Positions 44,515 to 53,882 of a DNA stretch of 64,000 bases are shown here, piece by piece. The stretch is from Candidatus Mediterraneibacter faecavium (GTDB lineage: Bacteria > Bacillota > Clostridia > Lachnospirales > Lachnospiraceae). The position numbers and the translations under genes are program-made. Position 1 is the stretch's first letter; every line of letters begins with the position of its first letter. Under the pieces are notes generated by a model. The model did no database searches. It saw only the letters and a list, made by a program, of their open reading frames with translations, and was not told the DNA's origin. The stretch is from NCBI GenBank assembly GCA_019119995.1, contig DWVY01000042.1, positions 1 to 64,000 of the forward strand. The letters run 5' to 3'.

Positions 44515-44787
44515 ATGAAAGAAAAAATAATAACCGCTGTCAGCACACTTATGCTCTTCATCCCGTGGACGATCCTGCCGCTTCGTACATTCGACTGGGC
44601 GCTGGAATCCCCGGCAGCCGAGATCATCATATACAGTTATGCAGCATTCATGATATTCAGCGGGATATTCACCCTGCTGTCCTATACGACAGCAGGTGTG
44701 AAAAATAATCTGATTTTTATTCCCCTACGATACACACGCGGATCAGGTTTGTCCTGCCCGGGATGCCCAGCGGGATCCCGCCGGTAA
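44515..44787 (+). CDS. small membrane protein, possibly truncated
   Basis: Open frame of 90 residues with two hydrophobic segments (about 5-22 and 36-58) following the transporter genes by 6 bp. From about residue 68 on it reads antisense through the end of the pyruvate kinase gene, where the residues become Arg/Gly/Cys-rich and unlike a membrane protein. The N-terminal 65 residues look real; the C-terminus may have been lost where the transporter locus meets pyk. Function unknown; small proteins of this kind accompany lantibiotic-type transporters. Confidence 0.5.
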   Translation: MKEKIITAVSTLMLFIPWTILPLRTFDWALESPAAEIIIYSYAAFMIFSGIFTLLSYTTAGVKNNLIFIPLRYTRGSGLSCPGCPAGSRR

Positions 44788-46138
44788 ATACGATCTTGTC
44801 CCCCTCTTCCACGACGCCGTGGGCCTGTGCCGCCTCGATGGCGCGCAGGCAGAGGATCTCAGAACTGTACTCTTCACGTATCTGCATCGGCAGGATCCCC
44901 CATGAAAGGTTGAGCTGTCTGCACACTCTCCATGAGCTGGAGCAGCCTGCGATCAGGCAGTCCGGGCGGTACTTGGATATCATGCGCGCCGTATTTCCCG
45001 TCTTGCTTACAGCAAGGATGGCGTTTGCCTTCAGGTCAATGGCCGTCATACAGGTGGCATGGGAGATCGCGTTTGTGATATCCGGATCTTCGCTTCTGGC
45101 CCTGCTGCGGAAGATCCCGTTATAATCAATATTGCGTTCCATGTGGACTGCGATCTTCACCATCATCTTGAGTGCTTCCACCGGGTATTTTCCGGCTGCC
45201 GTCTCTCCGGACAGCATAATCGCACTTGTTCCCTGCGCGATCGCATTTGCCACGTCTGTCGTCTCTGCTCTGGTCGGACGGGGATGGACCATCATGGAGT
45301 CAAGCATCTGGGTCGCGGTGATGACCACCTTGCCGGCCTCGTAGACTTTCTGGATGATTCTCTGCTGGATGATCGGCACATGCTCCAGGGGGATCTCCAC
45401 TCCCATGTCTCCCCTTGCGATCATGATGCCGTCCGCTTCCTCGATGATCGCATCGATGTTATCCACGCCCTGCTGGTTCTCGATCTTGGCGATGATATGG
45501 ATCTCCTGGCCGCCATTGTCGTTGAGGAGCTGGCGCATCTCCCGGATGTCTTCAGCCGTCCTCGTAAATGACGCAGCCACGAAGTCAAACTCTTCCTGGA
45601 TCCCGAACAAAAGATCATCTCTGTCTTTCGGGCTGATAAACGGCATCTTCAGCTCTACCCCCGGCACATTGACGCCCTTATGGTCTGAAATATCTCCGCC
45701 GTTCTTTACAATACAGACGATATCCTTGTCTACGATATTTACAACTTCCATGCCGACAAGTCCGTCGTCGATCAGTATGGAGTCCCCCGGCTTCACATCT
45801 TTATACAGATCCTTGTATGTGATCGTCACCCGGTCCTGCGTCCCTTCGATCTCGTCATTGACAAGAGTAAATTCCTGGCCTTCTTCCAGTGTAACCTTCT
45901 TATCTTTAAAACATCCGATACGCACTTCCGGTCCTTTCGTATCGAGAAGCGCTGCGATAGGCTTGTCAAACTGTTTACGCAGTGTCTTCAGCTTCTCCAG
46001 ACGCACCTTCTGCTCTTCATGTGTGCCATGTGAAAAGTTAAAACGCGCTACATTCATGCCCTCTCTGATCAGAGCCTCAAGAACGCCCTCCCTGTCAGTG
46101 GCCGGTCCAAGTGTACAAATGATCTTTGTCTTTCTCAT
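44717..46138 (-). CDS. pyk: pyruvate kinase
   Basis: Last glycolytic step, phosphoenolpyruvate plus ADP to pyruvate plus ATP. 473 residues. MRKTKIICTLGPATDREG, MNVARFNFSHGTHEEQ, LLDTKGPEVRIG, the active-site IMIARGDMGVEIPLE and ATQMLDSMM are all typical. It lacks the extra C-terminal PEP-utiliser-like domain found in some Firmicutes pyruvate kinases. Its 3' end overlaps the small plus-strand frame at 44515-44787. Confidence 0.96.
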   Translation of the reverse strand: MRKTKIICTLGPATDREGVLEALIREGMNVARFNFSHGTHEEQKVRLEKLKTLRKQFDKPIAALLDTKGPEVRIGCFKDKKVTLEEGQEFTLVNDEIEGTQDRVTITYKDLYKDVKPGDSILIDDGLVGMEVVNIVDKDIVCIVKNGGDISDHKGVNVPGVELKMPFISPKDRDDLLFGIQEEFDFVAASFTRTAEDIREMRQLLNDNGGQEIHIIAKIENQQGVDNIDAIIEEADGIMIARGDMGVEIPLEHVPIIQQRIIQKVYEAGKVVITATQMLDSMMVHPRPTRAETTDVANAIAQGTSAIMLSGETAAGKYPVEALKMMVKIAVHMERNIDYNGIFRSRARSEDPDITNAISHATCMTAIDLKANAILAVSKTGNTARMISKYRPDCLIAGCSSSWRVCRQLNLSWGILPMQIREEYSSEILCLRAIEAAQAHGVVEEGDKIVFTGGIPLGIPGRTNLIRVCIVGE

Positions 46139-46266
46139 AATCTTTCCTTTCCGGATGACTCCTTGCTTTAATGAACGGTCAGTGCTTTCATCAGATGAAC
46201 CGTTAAAGTTATTATAACATCATCACAGGTTCAATATCCAGAGAGAAATATATTCGATATCACATT

Positions 46267-46500
46267 TTACTCCTCAAATTCCAGTGTCAGATACTTAAAC
46301 CGTTCATCGCTCCACTTTTTAACGACCTTTCCAGATCTGGTCTTTAACCGTTCCCGGTTTTTGAAATTGCCGCTTGCTCCATATGCATGCTCGATCATAT
46401 ACCAGTAAGAGGTCGGAAGTTTATTCTCTTCCACCTGCAGTATATCGCCTATCTCGCAGCAGTCCGGTGTCTCGGTTGTAAAATCCATCAGTCTTCCCAT
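46267..46500 (-). CDS. conserved hypothetical protein, 77 residues
   Basis: Short soluble protein I do not recognise by function. It starts GRLMDFTTETPDCCEIGDIL and contains SYWYMIEHAYGASGN and LKTRSGKVVKKWSDERF, ending LTLEFEE, with a balanced composition and a good GGAGG site 9 nt before the ATG. It lies 128 bp before pyk on the same strand, with pyk likely having its own promoter. Confidence 0.6.
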   Translation of the reverse strand: MGRLMDFTTETPDCCEIGDILQVEENKLPTSYWYMIEHAYGASGNFKNRERLKTRSGKVVKKWSDERFKYLTLEFEE

Positions 46501-46613
46501 CGTTCATTTCCTCCAGTTCTCCTGATTTGATCCAATATCCATTATACTCTCATTCCTAGATCTTTTCAGCTGCCCACCGCAGTCTGTTACTGTCTCTTCC
46601 CGGAACACCGCCT

Positions 46614-47186
46614 TCAGTGGATCCCGGCTCCGATCACGGATACAACTGTATTGACGACTCCCGCCAGGGCCATCACCCAAATGGGATTCATCCGGCATTT
46701 TTTGAGCAGCACCAGGCATCCGGCAAATATGACCACCATGATCCAGTTTGTCTTTGACAAAGCTACCGCTGCATCACTTCCCCAGAACGCGGTGATCAGG
46801 ATCGAGATCCCTGCCGAAGCGATCAGCGCCACCACCGCCGGCCTGAGAGAATCCAGGATCCCCTGCAGCATAGCCATATCCCGATATTTCAAATACAGTC
46901 TGGCCAGTACTGTCACTATGATACAGGAGGGCAGGATACACCCCAGGGTCGCCGTCAGCGCCCCCGGTATCCCTGCAATCTTGATCCCTACGAATGTAGC
47001 GGAATTGATCGCGATCGGTCCCGGCGTCATCTGGGAGATCGTGATCAGATCTGTAAATTCTTTCATGCTCAGCCAGCCGTGCTCTGTGACGACCTGTCCC
47101 TGGATCAGAGGCAGGGCCGCATATCCTCCTCCGAAGCTAAAGAGCCCGATCTGCAGAAAACTCAAGAACAATTTCAGATATATCAT
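46614..47186 (-). CDS. chromate transporter family protein (short type, second half)
   Basis: CHR-family membrane protein of 190 residues with five to six helices. FLQIGLFSFGGGYAALPLIQ and ISQMTPGPIAINSATFVG are the family signature. The ATG at 47186 has AAAGGAG and overlaps the upstream stop as ATGA. Paired half-size CHR proteins act together as one transporter; in anaerobes the natural anion may not be chromate. Confidence 0.88.
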   Translation of the reverse strand: MIYLKLFLSFLQIGLFSFGGGYAALPLIQGQVVTEHGWLSMKEFTDLITISQMTPGPIAINSATFVGIKIAGIPGALTATLGCILPSCIIVTVLARLYLKYRDMAMLQGILDSLRPAVVALIASAGISILITAFWGSDAAVALSKTNWIMVVIFAGCLVLLKKCRMNPIWVMALAGVVNTVVSVIGAGIH

Positions 47187-47749
47187 TTCTTCCCGCTCCT
47201 TTGCCCTGCAATAGTCCTGACAGCTCCGATCAGCGCGCATACAAGGATCACATAGACCGCATTCACGCCAAAAAAGCACGTAGCGGCAAAGGCGGTCGCC
47301 ATGATCAAAACGGAGGCCGGATTTTTCTCATGGATGATCCCGCCTGCCATCTCGAATACTACAGCCGCGATCACAGCCCCCACTCCCGCCTGCATTCCTT
47401 CCAGCATCAGGCTCACAACATAATTACTCTGAAATGCATTATAAAAGACTGATATAAGAGATATGATCACGAAAGGCGGGATGATCGTTGCGGTTATAGC
47501 GGTCAGCGCGCCTGTTATCCCTGCCAGTTTATAGCCGACAACGATAGCCCCGTTTACAGCAATAGCCCCCGGGGAAGACTGCGCGATCGCGATCAGATCC
47601 AGCATTTCATCATCTTTTATCCAGTGATATTCATCTACGAATTTCTTCTTCATCAGCGTGACGATCACATATCCTCCGCCAAATGTAAAAGCGCTCAGAT
47701 ATAATGTTGAAATAAAGATCTTCCATAATACTTTCTTCTTCGTCTCCAT
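47183..47749 (-). CDS. chromate transporter family protein (short type, first half)
   Basis: Half-size CHR transporter of 188 residues with five to six helices; LSAFTFGGGYVIVTLMKKKF and AIAQSSPGAIAVNGAIVVG mirror the signature of its partner gene, so the pair arose by duplication and likely inserts with opposite topology. It follows the methyltransferase/reductase gene by 44 bp. Confidence 0.88.
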   Translation of the reverse strand: METKKKVLWKIFISTLYLSAFTFGGGYVIVTLMKKKFVDEYHWIKDDEMLDLIAIAQSSPGAIAVNGAIVVGYKLAGITGALTAITATIIPPFVIISLISVFYNAFQSNYVVSLMLEGMQAGVGAVIAAVVFEMAGGIIHEKNPASVLIMATAFAATCFFGVNAVYVILVCALIGAVRTIAGQRSGKK

Positions 47750-47793
47750 TGTCCGTCTCCTTTATCCCGGGTTTACTGGTTCCTGCTTTCGGA

Positions 47794-49653
47794 TCACTGA
47801 TCGGAATATTTCATCTTCTTCATGATCTCCGCGATCATCCCTGCCCTGTTAAAAGGCACCATGAAATAATATCCGTCCGCAGCATCGCTGAGTTTTTGCA
47901 CAATATCAACCGCGATCCGCACGCCCACAGCCTGGGCTTCTTCCCGGCTCATATCCTTATCGTACTGTGCGATGATCTCATCCGGCACATGGATCCCGGT
48001 GATCTCGTTTTTCATGAACACAGCATTGCGGTAGCTGACAAGCGGCATGATCCCGCAGATGATCTTCGTGTCGATCCTGCTCTTTATGTACCGGATCCTC
48101 TCGATATCTTCATCCGAATAGATAGGCTGGGTCAGGAAAAATGACGCTCCCGCCCCGCACTTCTTCTGCATTCTTTTTATCTCTGCATCGATATTCTTTC
48201 TTCCGTAATTCAGCGCTCCGCCGTAAGCGATCGGATCCTCGGCAAAATGTTCCCTGTTCAGCTGCCGGACATAATTCATCAAGGTGACAGAATGATAGTC
48301 GTAGACAGAGGTGATGCTGCCCCTGTCGCCCGACGGCACCGGATCTCCCGTCACGATCAGGAAATTACGGATCCCGTTCATATAGGCTCCCAGTATCTCC
48401 GAGCCGATCCCGATCGCATTCCTGTCGCGGCATGCGATGTGAGGCATCGTATCGATCTGGAGCTGATCCGCGATCTTGACTGCGGACATAGACGCCGAAG
48501 CCCGCATCCTGCCCATCGGGGAGTCAGAGAATGTGATCATCTCTACGCCCGAGCGCTTCAGGACAGCCGCAGCGTCCGTCATCTTCCTGTCATTTCCGTC
48601 AAACGGCGGATCCAGTTCGGCGATCACCACCTTTTCTCCGGAGTACAGTTTTCGTATAAACGGATTGTTGTCATAACGGATCTCCGACTCCGCCCGCTGT
48701 TCCGGCCGGTCAGAAAGCCTTTTGGCAGCCGGCCTGCCCCCTGCCGCCTGAGAAAGTTTCCGGATATATCTCGGATCCGTCCCGCAGCAGCCGCCTATGA
48801 TGTTGACTCCCTGAGCGGCGATCTCCTCCATCGCATCGCAGAAGTAACCGGAATTGTCCCTGTAGACCATCCGGTTCTCGATCCGGTCCGCGTATCCGGC
48901 GTTGGGCACTGCCGCCACGATCAGATTGCCCAGATCCTGTCTCTTCAGGAGTTTCCCCAGATGGGAGGGACCGATGCCGCAGTTAAATCCGATCCCGTCG
49001 ATCAGACTGCTTTCCTTTGCCGTTTTGAGCAGCTCCCGCATCCCTATCCCCGTCTTCGTATACCCGTACACATTGACGGAGAAATTTACCATGATAAATG
49101 CATCGCTGACAGACCGGATCCATTCAGCTACCGGCAGGATCCTCTCAAAATCCGAAAATGTCTCAAACCAGATCAGTTTCAGCCCGGCGTCCAGATGCGC
49201 CTTTGCCATGGCCTTATATTCTTCGGTCAGCTCCGCATCCTTCTCTTCGTCCCCACGCTTCTCCGGCACGGGGCCGATGTCGCCTGCGATGTAGATCTCC
49301 TTTATCCTGCGGCCTTCCTCTTCTGCGCGGCTCTGCTCCTGCTCTGCCGCCGACTGCGCGATCCGGCAGGCTGCCGCGACATTTTCATAGACCGTGCGCA
49401 GCTGTTCTTCTCTCGTCATACTTCCGGCATTGCCCGCGCACAGAGTCCGGATATTAGAGGCGAAACTGTTCGTCCTCAGGATATCCGCTCCGGCCTCGAT
49501 ATATTCCCGATGGATCTCTTCGATCCTCTGCGGGGCTGTCAGATTGTCATTCTCGGGCGAACCTGATCCCTTTCCGTATTTCTCACTGTAGTATGTTCCC
49601 ATCGCCCCGTCGGTGATCAGACACCGCGACCGGAATATCGTATGAAAATCCAT
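47794..49653 (-). CDS. bifunctional homocysteine S-methyltransferase / 5,10-methylenetetrahydrofolate reductase
   Basis: Fusion protein of 619 residues for methionine and one-carbon metabolism. N-terminal homocysteine methyltransferase (about 1-300): LITDGAMGTYY, the zinc-ligand Cys in GFNCGIGPSHLG, and GGCCGTDPRYIRKL with two more zinc Cys. C-terminal MTHFR barrel (about 330-619): VVIAELDPPFDGND, LIVTGDPVPSGDRG and FFLTQPIYSDEDIERI. Such fusions (YitJ type) are common in Firmicutes. The ATG at 49653 has AGGAGG 6 nt before it. Confidence 0.92.
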   Translation of the reverse strand: MDFHTIFRSRCLITDGAMGTYYSEKYGKGSGSPENDNLTAPQRIEEIHREYIEAGADILRTNSFASNIRTLCAGNAGSMTREEQLRTVYENVAAACRIAQSAAEQEQSRAEEEGRRIKEIYIAGDIGPVPEKRGDEEKDAELTEEYKAMAKAHLDAGLKLIWFETFSDFERILPVAEWIRSVSDAFIMVNFSVNVYGYTKTGIGMRELLKTAKESSLIDGIGFNCGIGPSHLGKLLKRQDLGNLIVAAVPNAGYADRIENRMVYRDNSGYFCDAMEEIAAQGVNIIGGCCGTDPRYIRKLSQAAGGRPAAKRLSDRPEQRAESEIRYDNNPFIRKLYSGEKVVIAELDPPFDGNDRKMTDAAAVLKRSGVEMITFSDSPMGRMRASASMSAVKIADQLQIDTMPHIACRDRNAIGIGSEILGAYMNGIRNFLIVTGDPVPSGDRGSITSVYDYHSVTLMNYVRQLNREHFAEDPIAYGGALNYGRKNIDAEIKRMQKKCGAGASFFLTQPIYSDEDIERIRYIKSRIDTKIICGIMPLVSYRNAVFMKNEITGIHVPDEIIAQYDKDMSREEAQAVGVRIAVDIVQKLSDAADGYYFMVPFNRAGMIAEIMKKMKYSDQ

Positions 49654-49817
49654 GTATGTCCTCCTGTATCCGTTGATATTACCTTTCCCGTTCCCTACGG
49701 GCAGCAAATGGATTATACCATATGAATATAAATAATTCACTCCTTTGCCGAAAATGCAGGTTAAAAGCAAGTTAAAACCCGTACAACAAGATCCGTTGTA
49801 CAGGCTGAAGAAAGAAG

Positions 49818-49865
49818 AAAGCCGAAATGCTCCTGCTCTTATGATATCAGGAATATTTCGGCTTT
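49818..49865 (-). terminator. terminator after the aminotransferase gene
   Basis: AAAGCCGAAAT (49818-49828) pairs with ATTTCGGCTTT (49855-49865), an 11-bp stem with a 26-nt loop; on the minus strand a CTTCTTTCTTC tract follows. It separates the aminotransferase gene from the methyltransferase/reductase gene. Confidence 0.75.
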
Positions 49866-49888
49866 ACTTCATTATCTGATCTATCTGA

Positions 49889-51175
49889 TCACAGATTGCC
49901 AAGCAGCTTGTCGATGCTGACCAGCTTCACGCTGAGCACAAAGATATCTGTTGCAAGGGCAAGCTCCTCCGGCGTCGGGTAAGACGGCGCGATACGGATG
50001 TTGCTGTCATGCGGATCTTTCCCGTACGGGAATGTGGCGCCCGCGCCTGTCAGGACAACGCCCGCCTCCTTCGCCTTTGCGCAGATTGCCTTTGCGCATC
50101 CGTCCATTGAGTCAAAGGAGATAAAATATCCGCCCAGCGGTTTTGTCCACGAACCGATCTCCAGTCCGCCCAGCTCTTTTTCGAAGATGTCGATCACAGC
50201 CTCAAACTTCGGTCTGAGGATCTCCGCATGCTTCTTCATGTGCTCTACGATCCCGTGCACATCCTTGAAGAAACGCACATGGCGCAGCTGGTTTACCTTG
50301 TCATGTCCGATCGTCTGTACCTGCATCATGCTGCGGATTTCTTTTAAGTTGGCGTCGGATGCGGCAAGAGCAGCGATACCGGATCCCGGGAAACTGATCT
50401 TGGACGTGGATGAGAACTTGTATACCATATCCGGGTTGCCGGCTTTCTTACACTCTGTCAGGATCTCGATCAGGTAGTCCTGCTTGTCTTCATATAAATG
50501 ATGTACGCAGTATGCGTTATCCCAGTAGATACGGAAGTCTTCCGCCGCCGGCTTCAGGTTGGCGAAGCGGAATACCGTCTCGTCTGAGTATGTGATCCCC
50601 TGCGGATTGGAATATTTCGGCACACACCAGATTCCTTTGACAGCCGGATCTTCATTGACATATTTCTCTACCAGATCCATATCCGGTCCCGTCGGCGTCA
50701 TCGGGATGTTGATCATCTCGATCCCGAAATGCTCCGTGATCCCGAAGTGTCTGTCATAGCCAGGCACCGGGCAGAGGAATTTTACTTTGTCAAGCTTGCA
50801 CCACGGTGTGCTTCCGAGCACTCCGTGCGTCATCGCGCGTGCAACTGTATCATACATCACATTCAGGCTGGAATTTCCGAAGATGATCACATTGTCCTTC
50901 GGTACTTCCATCATATCTGCAAGAAGCTGTTTCGCCTCGGCGATCCCGTCAAGTCCGCCGTAGTTCCTGCAGTCAACTCCGTCCTCACAGGTCAGGTCTG
51001 CACCGCTGTTCAATACATCCATCATCTCCATAGACAGGTTGAGCTGTTCTGCGGACGGCTTGCCGCGGGACATATCCAGTTTCAGGCCTTTTGCCTTGAT
51101 CTCTGTAAAACGGGCTTCCAGCCCACTCTTCAGTTCCAATAACTCTTCTTTACTTAAATCTTTGTACGCAGTCAT
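49889..51175 (-). CDS. class I/II aminotransferase (aspartate aminotransferase-like)
   Basis: PLP enzyme of 428 residues. LKLDMSRGKPSAEQLNLS, CRNYGGLDGIAEAKQLLADM, IIFGNSSLNVMYD, and the Schiff-base Lys in FSSTSKISFPGSGIAAL fit the aspartate aminotransferase type found in many Clostridia and Actinobacteria (alanine-glyoxylate-like Pfam family). It likely interconverts aspartate and oxaloacetate. The ATG at 51175 follows GGAGGAG by 7 nt. A consensus promoter lies about 50 bp upstream. Confidence 0.88.
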   Translation of the reverse strand: MTAYKDLSKEELLELKSGLEARFTEIKAKGLKLDMSRGKPSAEQLNLSMEMMDVLNSGADLTCEDGVDCRNYGGLDGIAEAKQLLADMMEVPKDNVIIFGNSSLNVMYDTVARAMTHGVLGSTPWCKLDKVKFLCPVPGYDRHFGITEHFGIEMINIPMTPTGPDMDLVEKYVNEDPAVKGIWCVPKYSNPQGITYSDETVFRFANLKPAAEDFRIYWDNAYCVHHLYEDKQDYLIEILTECKKAGNPDMVYKFSSTSKISFPGSGIAALAASDANLKEIRSMMQVQTIGHDKVNQLRHVRFFKDVHGIVEHMKKHAEILRPKFEAVIDIFEKELGGLEIGSWTKPLGGYFISFDSMDGCAKAICAKAKEAGVVLTGAGATFPYGKDPHDSNIRIAPSYPTPEELALATDIFVLSVKLVSIDKLLGNL

Positions 51176-51223
51176 TGCAGGACTCCTCCACTCTTTCTTC
51201 ATTATTTTTAGTCACTGAATGGT

Positions 51224-51252
51224 ATTGTATCCGATTAATGACGGTTCGTCAA
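51224..51252 (-). promoter_or_regulatory. promoter of the aminotransferase gene
   Basis: On the minus strand TTGACG (51247-51252), 17 bp, TACAAT (51224-51229), ending about 50 bp before the start codon. The 352-bp gap between this gene and the OPT gene (51176-51527) otherwise holds only the OPT promoter region. Confidence 0.7.
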
Positions 51253-51430
51253 TGGTATCTTGCATTTTTTCTGTTCTTTTTGCATATCTTTGCTATTCTC
51301 GCCACTCCTTTTGAAGCTTCAATGCTTTTTTTATTCATTTTTCTATATATAAGATCTATATGCCGAGGATTTATAAAAATGGTATAAAAAACCAGTAAAA
51401 ATTACATGAAATTTCTTCTTCCCTTTACCG

Positions 51431-51454
51431 TGGTCAAGTGCTATAATGGTCAAG
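51431..51454 (+). promoter_or_regulatory. OPT promoter with flanking TGGTCAAG repeats
   Basis: TATAAT at 51442-51447 is enclosed by two copies of TGGTCAAG (51431-51438 and 51447-51454), start distance 16 bp. No good -35 box is present. A regulator binding both repeats would cover the -10 and the start site. Confidence 0.45.
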
Positions 51455-51527
51455 ACTGTGTTAAGAAGTCGTTAAAAGTTACTATCCACAGTAACCATTA
51501 AAACAAAAGAAAGGAATGTATGTAACA

Positions 51528-53438
51528 ATGGACAACAAAAACGAGTTCAAACCGTATATCCCGGCGGACAAGATCGTCCCTGAGTTTACGGTGACATCAG
51601 CCCTGATCGGTTGTCTCCTCGCGATCGTCTTCGGTGCGGCGAACGCATACCTCGGTCTTCTCGTCGGTATGACTATCTCCGCTTCTATCCCGGCGGCAGT
51701 TATCTCTATGGGTATCATCCGTGTGATCCTCAGAAGAGATTCCATCCTCGAGAACAACCTGGTCCAGACGATCGGTTCAGCCGGTGAGTCTCTGGCTGCA
51801 GGCGCGATCTTCACACTTCCCGCACTGTTCCTCTGGGCAGAGGAAGGAAAGATCGAGTATCCGAGCCTTCTTACTATTTTCTTCATCGCACTGTTCGGCG
51901 GTCTCCTCGGAGTCTGCTTCATGGTGCCGCTCCGTCAGGCTCTCATCGTAGAAGAGCACGGCACGCTGCCGTTCCCGGAGGGAACAGCATGTGCGGAAGT
52001 CCTTCTCGCAGGTGAGGAAGGCGGAAGCAAGGCAGGTTCTGTATTTACGGGACTTGGTATCGCAGCGCTTTACAAATTTATCGCAGACGGCCTGAAACTC
52101 TTCCCGAGCGAGATCGGCTATGCGTTCCAGAGCTATGCGGGATCCCAGATCGGTATCCAGGTGCTCCCGTCGCTTGCAGGCGTCGGTTTCATCTGCGGAC
52201 CGAAGATCTCCAGCTACATGCTGGCCGGCGGTACATTAAGCTGGTTCGTCTTGATGCCGGCGATCGCACTGTTCGGCGGCGACGCGACGATCTACCCGGG
52301 AGAAGTATCGATCCACGAGATGCTCACAATGGAGGGCGGCGGTCCGTCTCTTCTGTGGTCAAACTACATTAAATATATCGGCGCCGGAGCCGTTGCGGCC
52401 GGCGGTATCATCAGCCTAATCAAGACATTCCCGCTGATCATCCGTACATTCAAGCAGGCAATGGCGAGCATGAGCAAGAAACATGCGCAGAAGAATGCAC
52501 TGCGTACACAGCAGGATCTGCCGATGCCGTTCCTGCTCGTGATCATCCTGGCGATCGTCATCCTGATCTGGCTCATCCCGACATTCCCGGTTAATCCGTT
52601 CGGTTCCCTGATCATTGTGATCTTCGGATTCTTCTTTGCATCCGTATCCTCACGTATGGTCGGCCTGATCGGATCTTCCAACAACCCGGTATCCGGTATG
52701 GCCATCGCGACCCTGATCATCGCCACACTGCTCCTGAAAGTCACAGGAACAGACGGCACCACAGGTATGGTCGGAGCGATCGCGATCGGCGGCGTGATCT
52801 GTATCGTTGCGGCGATCGCAGGTGATACTTCCCAGGACCTGAAGACAGGATTCATCGTAGGCGCTACTCCGAAGAAACAGCAGCTCGGCGAGATGCTCGG
52901 TGTTGTAGTTTCCGCAGCAGCAGTCGGATTCGTACTCTACCTTCTGAACGAGGCATGGGGATACGGTACAGAGCAGCTCCCGGCAGCACAGGCAAGTATG
53001 ATGAAGATGCTCGTCGAGGGTATCATGAACGCTGAACTTCCGTGGGCTCTGATCTTCATCGGCGTATTCATCGCTATCGTAGCAGAGATCTTGAAAGTTC
53101 CGGTCATGCCGTTCGCAGTAGGTATGTACCTGCCGTTCAGCTTAAGTGCAGGTATCATGGCCGGCGGTGTTGTACGTTTCATCGTTGAGAAGATCAAGGG
53201 AACTGACGAAGAGAAGAAAGAGCGTGCCGACAGAGGCGTCCTCTTCACTTCCGGTCTGATCGCCGGAGAAGGTATCATGGGTATCGTGCTTGCAGTACTT
53301 GCAGTCCTGAAAGTTGATTCCGTGATCAATCTCAGTGCAAAATTCGGTTTCACGACTCCGCAGTTCGTAAGCCTGATCGTCTTCATCCTGCTTCTGTACT
53401 TCCTGTACACACGCTGCATGAAGAAAGAGAAAAAATAA
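51528..53438 (+). CDS. OPT family oligopeptide transporter
   Basis: Large secondary transporter of 636 residues with about 14-16 helices. FTVTSALIGCLLAIVFGAANAYLGLLVGMTIS at the start, NNLVQTIGSAGESLAAG, FPEGTACAEVLLAGEEG and DTSQDLKTGFIVGATPKKQQ are hallmark OPT segments. Substrates are oligopeptides or metal-chelate-like molecules. The ATG at 51528 (about 12 nt after AAGGA) was preferred over the one at 51516, which touches the site. A strong terminator follows. Confidence 0.92.
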   Translation: MDNKNEFKPYIPADKIVPEFTVTSALIGCLLAIVFGAANAYLGLLVGMTISASIPAAVISMGIIRVILRRDSILENNLVQTIGSAGESLAAGAIFTLPALFLWAEEGKIEYPSLLTIFFIALFGGLLGVCFMVPLRQALIVEEHGTLPFPEGTACAEVLLAGEEGGSKAGSVFTGLGIAALYKFIADGLKLFPSEIGYAFQSYAGSQIGIQVLPSLAGVGFICGPKISSYMLAGGTLSWFVLMPAIALFGGDATIYPGEVSIHEMLTMEGGGPSLLWSNYIKYIGAGAVAAGGIISLIKTFPLIIRTFKQAMASMSKKHAQKNALRTQQDLPMPFLLVIILAIVILIWLIPTFPVNPFGSLIIVIFGFFFASVSSRMVGLIGSSNNPVSGMAIATLIIATLLLKVTGTDGTTGMVGAIAIGGVICIVAAIAGDTSQDLKTGFIVGATPKKQQLGEMLGVVVSAAAVGFVLYLLNEAWGYGTEQLPAAQASMMKMLVEGIMNAELPWALIFIGVFIAIVAEILKVPVMPFAVGMYLPFSLSAGIMAGGVVRFIVEKIKGTDEEKKERADRGVLFTSGLIAGEGIMGIVLAVLAVLKVDSVINLSAKFGFTTPQFVSLIVFILLLYFLYTRCMKKEKK

Positions 53439-53460
53439 GATATAACGACTACGAAGATCC

Positions 53461-53486
53461 AGCCCGCCTCTTGCGGGCTGTTTCTT
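53461..53486 (+). terminator. terminator after the OPT gene
   Basis: AGCCCGC (53461-53467) and GCGGGCT (53473-53479) with a 5-nt loop, followed by GTTTCTTTC. Read-through into the next two genes remains possible. Confidence 0.8.
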
Positions 53487-53528
53487 TCTGTGGTATGGTA
53501 TGTTGCAGCAGGAGGGAATCTCTTTATT

Positions 53529-53882
53529 ATGAAGAAAAAGAATGATAACAACTATCTTGACTACATCCCGGTAAAGAATCCGGAGATTGAATACGAAACA
53601 GACGAAAACGGAAAAGTCACCGTCTATATTGAATGGAAAGGATTCTATCACAGGATCGCCCAGAAGTTTTTCCACCGCCCCCGCGTAAGCGATGTAAAGC
53701 TGGATGATTACGGAAGTTTCGTGTGGCTTGCTATCGATGACTCTAAAGACGTGCACCAGCTTTCCAAAGAGCTTGACGCACAGTTTCCGAAGATGGAGAA
53801 ATCACTGTCAAGGCTGATCAAGTTTCTCGAGATCCTCCACGACAATCATCTGATCCGCTGGAAAGGAGAGAAAGTAAGATAA
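53529..53882 (+). CDS. PqqD-like protein
   Basis: Soluble protein of 117 residues whose C-terminal 75 residues fit the PqqD/RiPP-recognition winged-helix fold (LDDYGSFVWLAIDDSKDVHQLSKELDAQF). PqqD proteins bind leader peptides and bring them to modifying enzymes. No radical SAM enzyme or precursor peptide is seen nearby, which is unusual. The ATG at 53529 has AGGAGGG 12 nt before it. It overlaps the next gene as TAATG and lies after an oligopeptide transporter gene. Confidence 0.7.
   Translation: MKKKNDNNYLDYIPVKNPEIEYETDENGKVTVYIEWKGFYHRIAQKFFHRPRVSDVKLDDYGSFVWLAIDDSKDVHQLSKELDAQFPKMEKSLSRLIKFLEILHDNHLIRWKGEKVR

Noticed and set aside
51250-51345. 29-residue basic peptide frame on the minus strand upstream of the aminotransferase gene
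   Set aside because: No ribosome site, and it overlaps the -35 box of the aminotransferase promoter.
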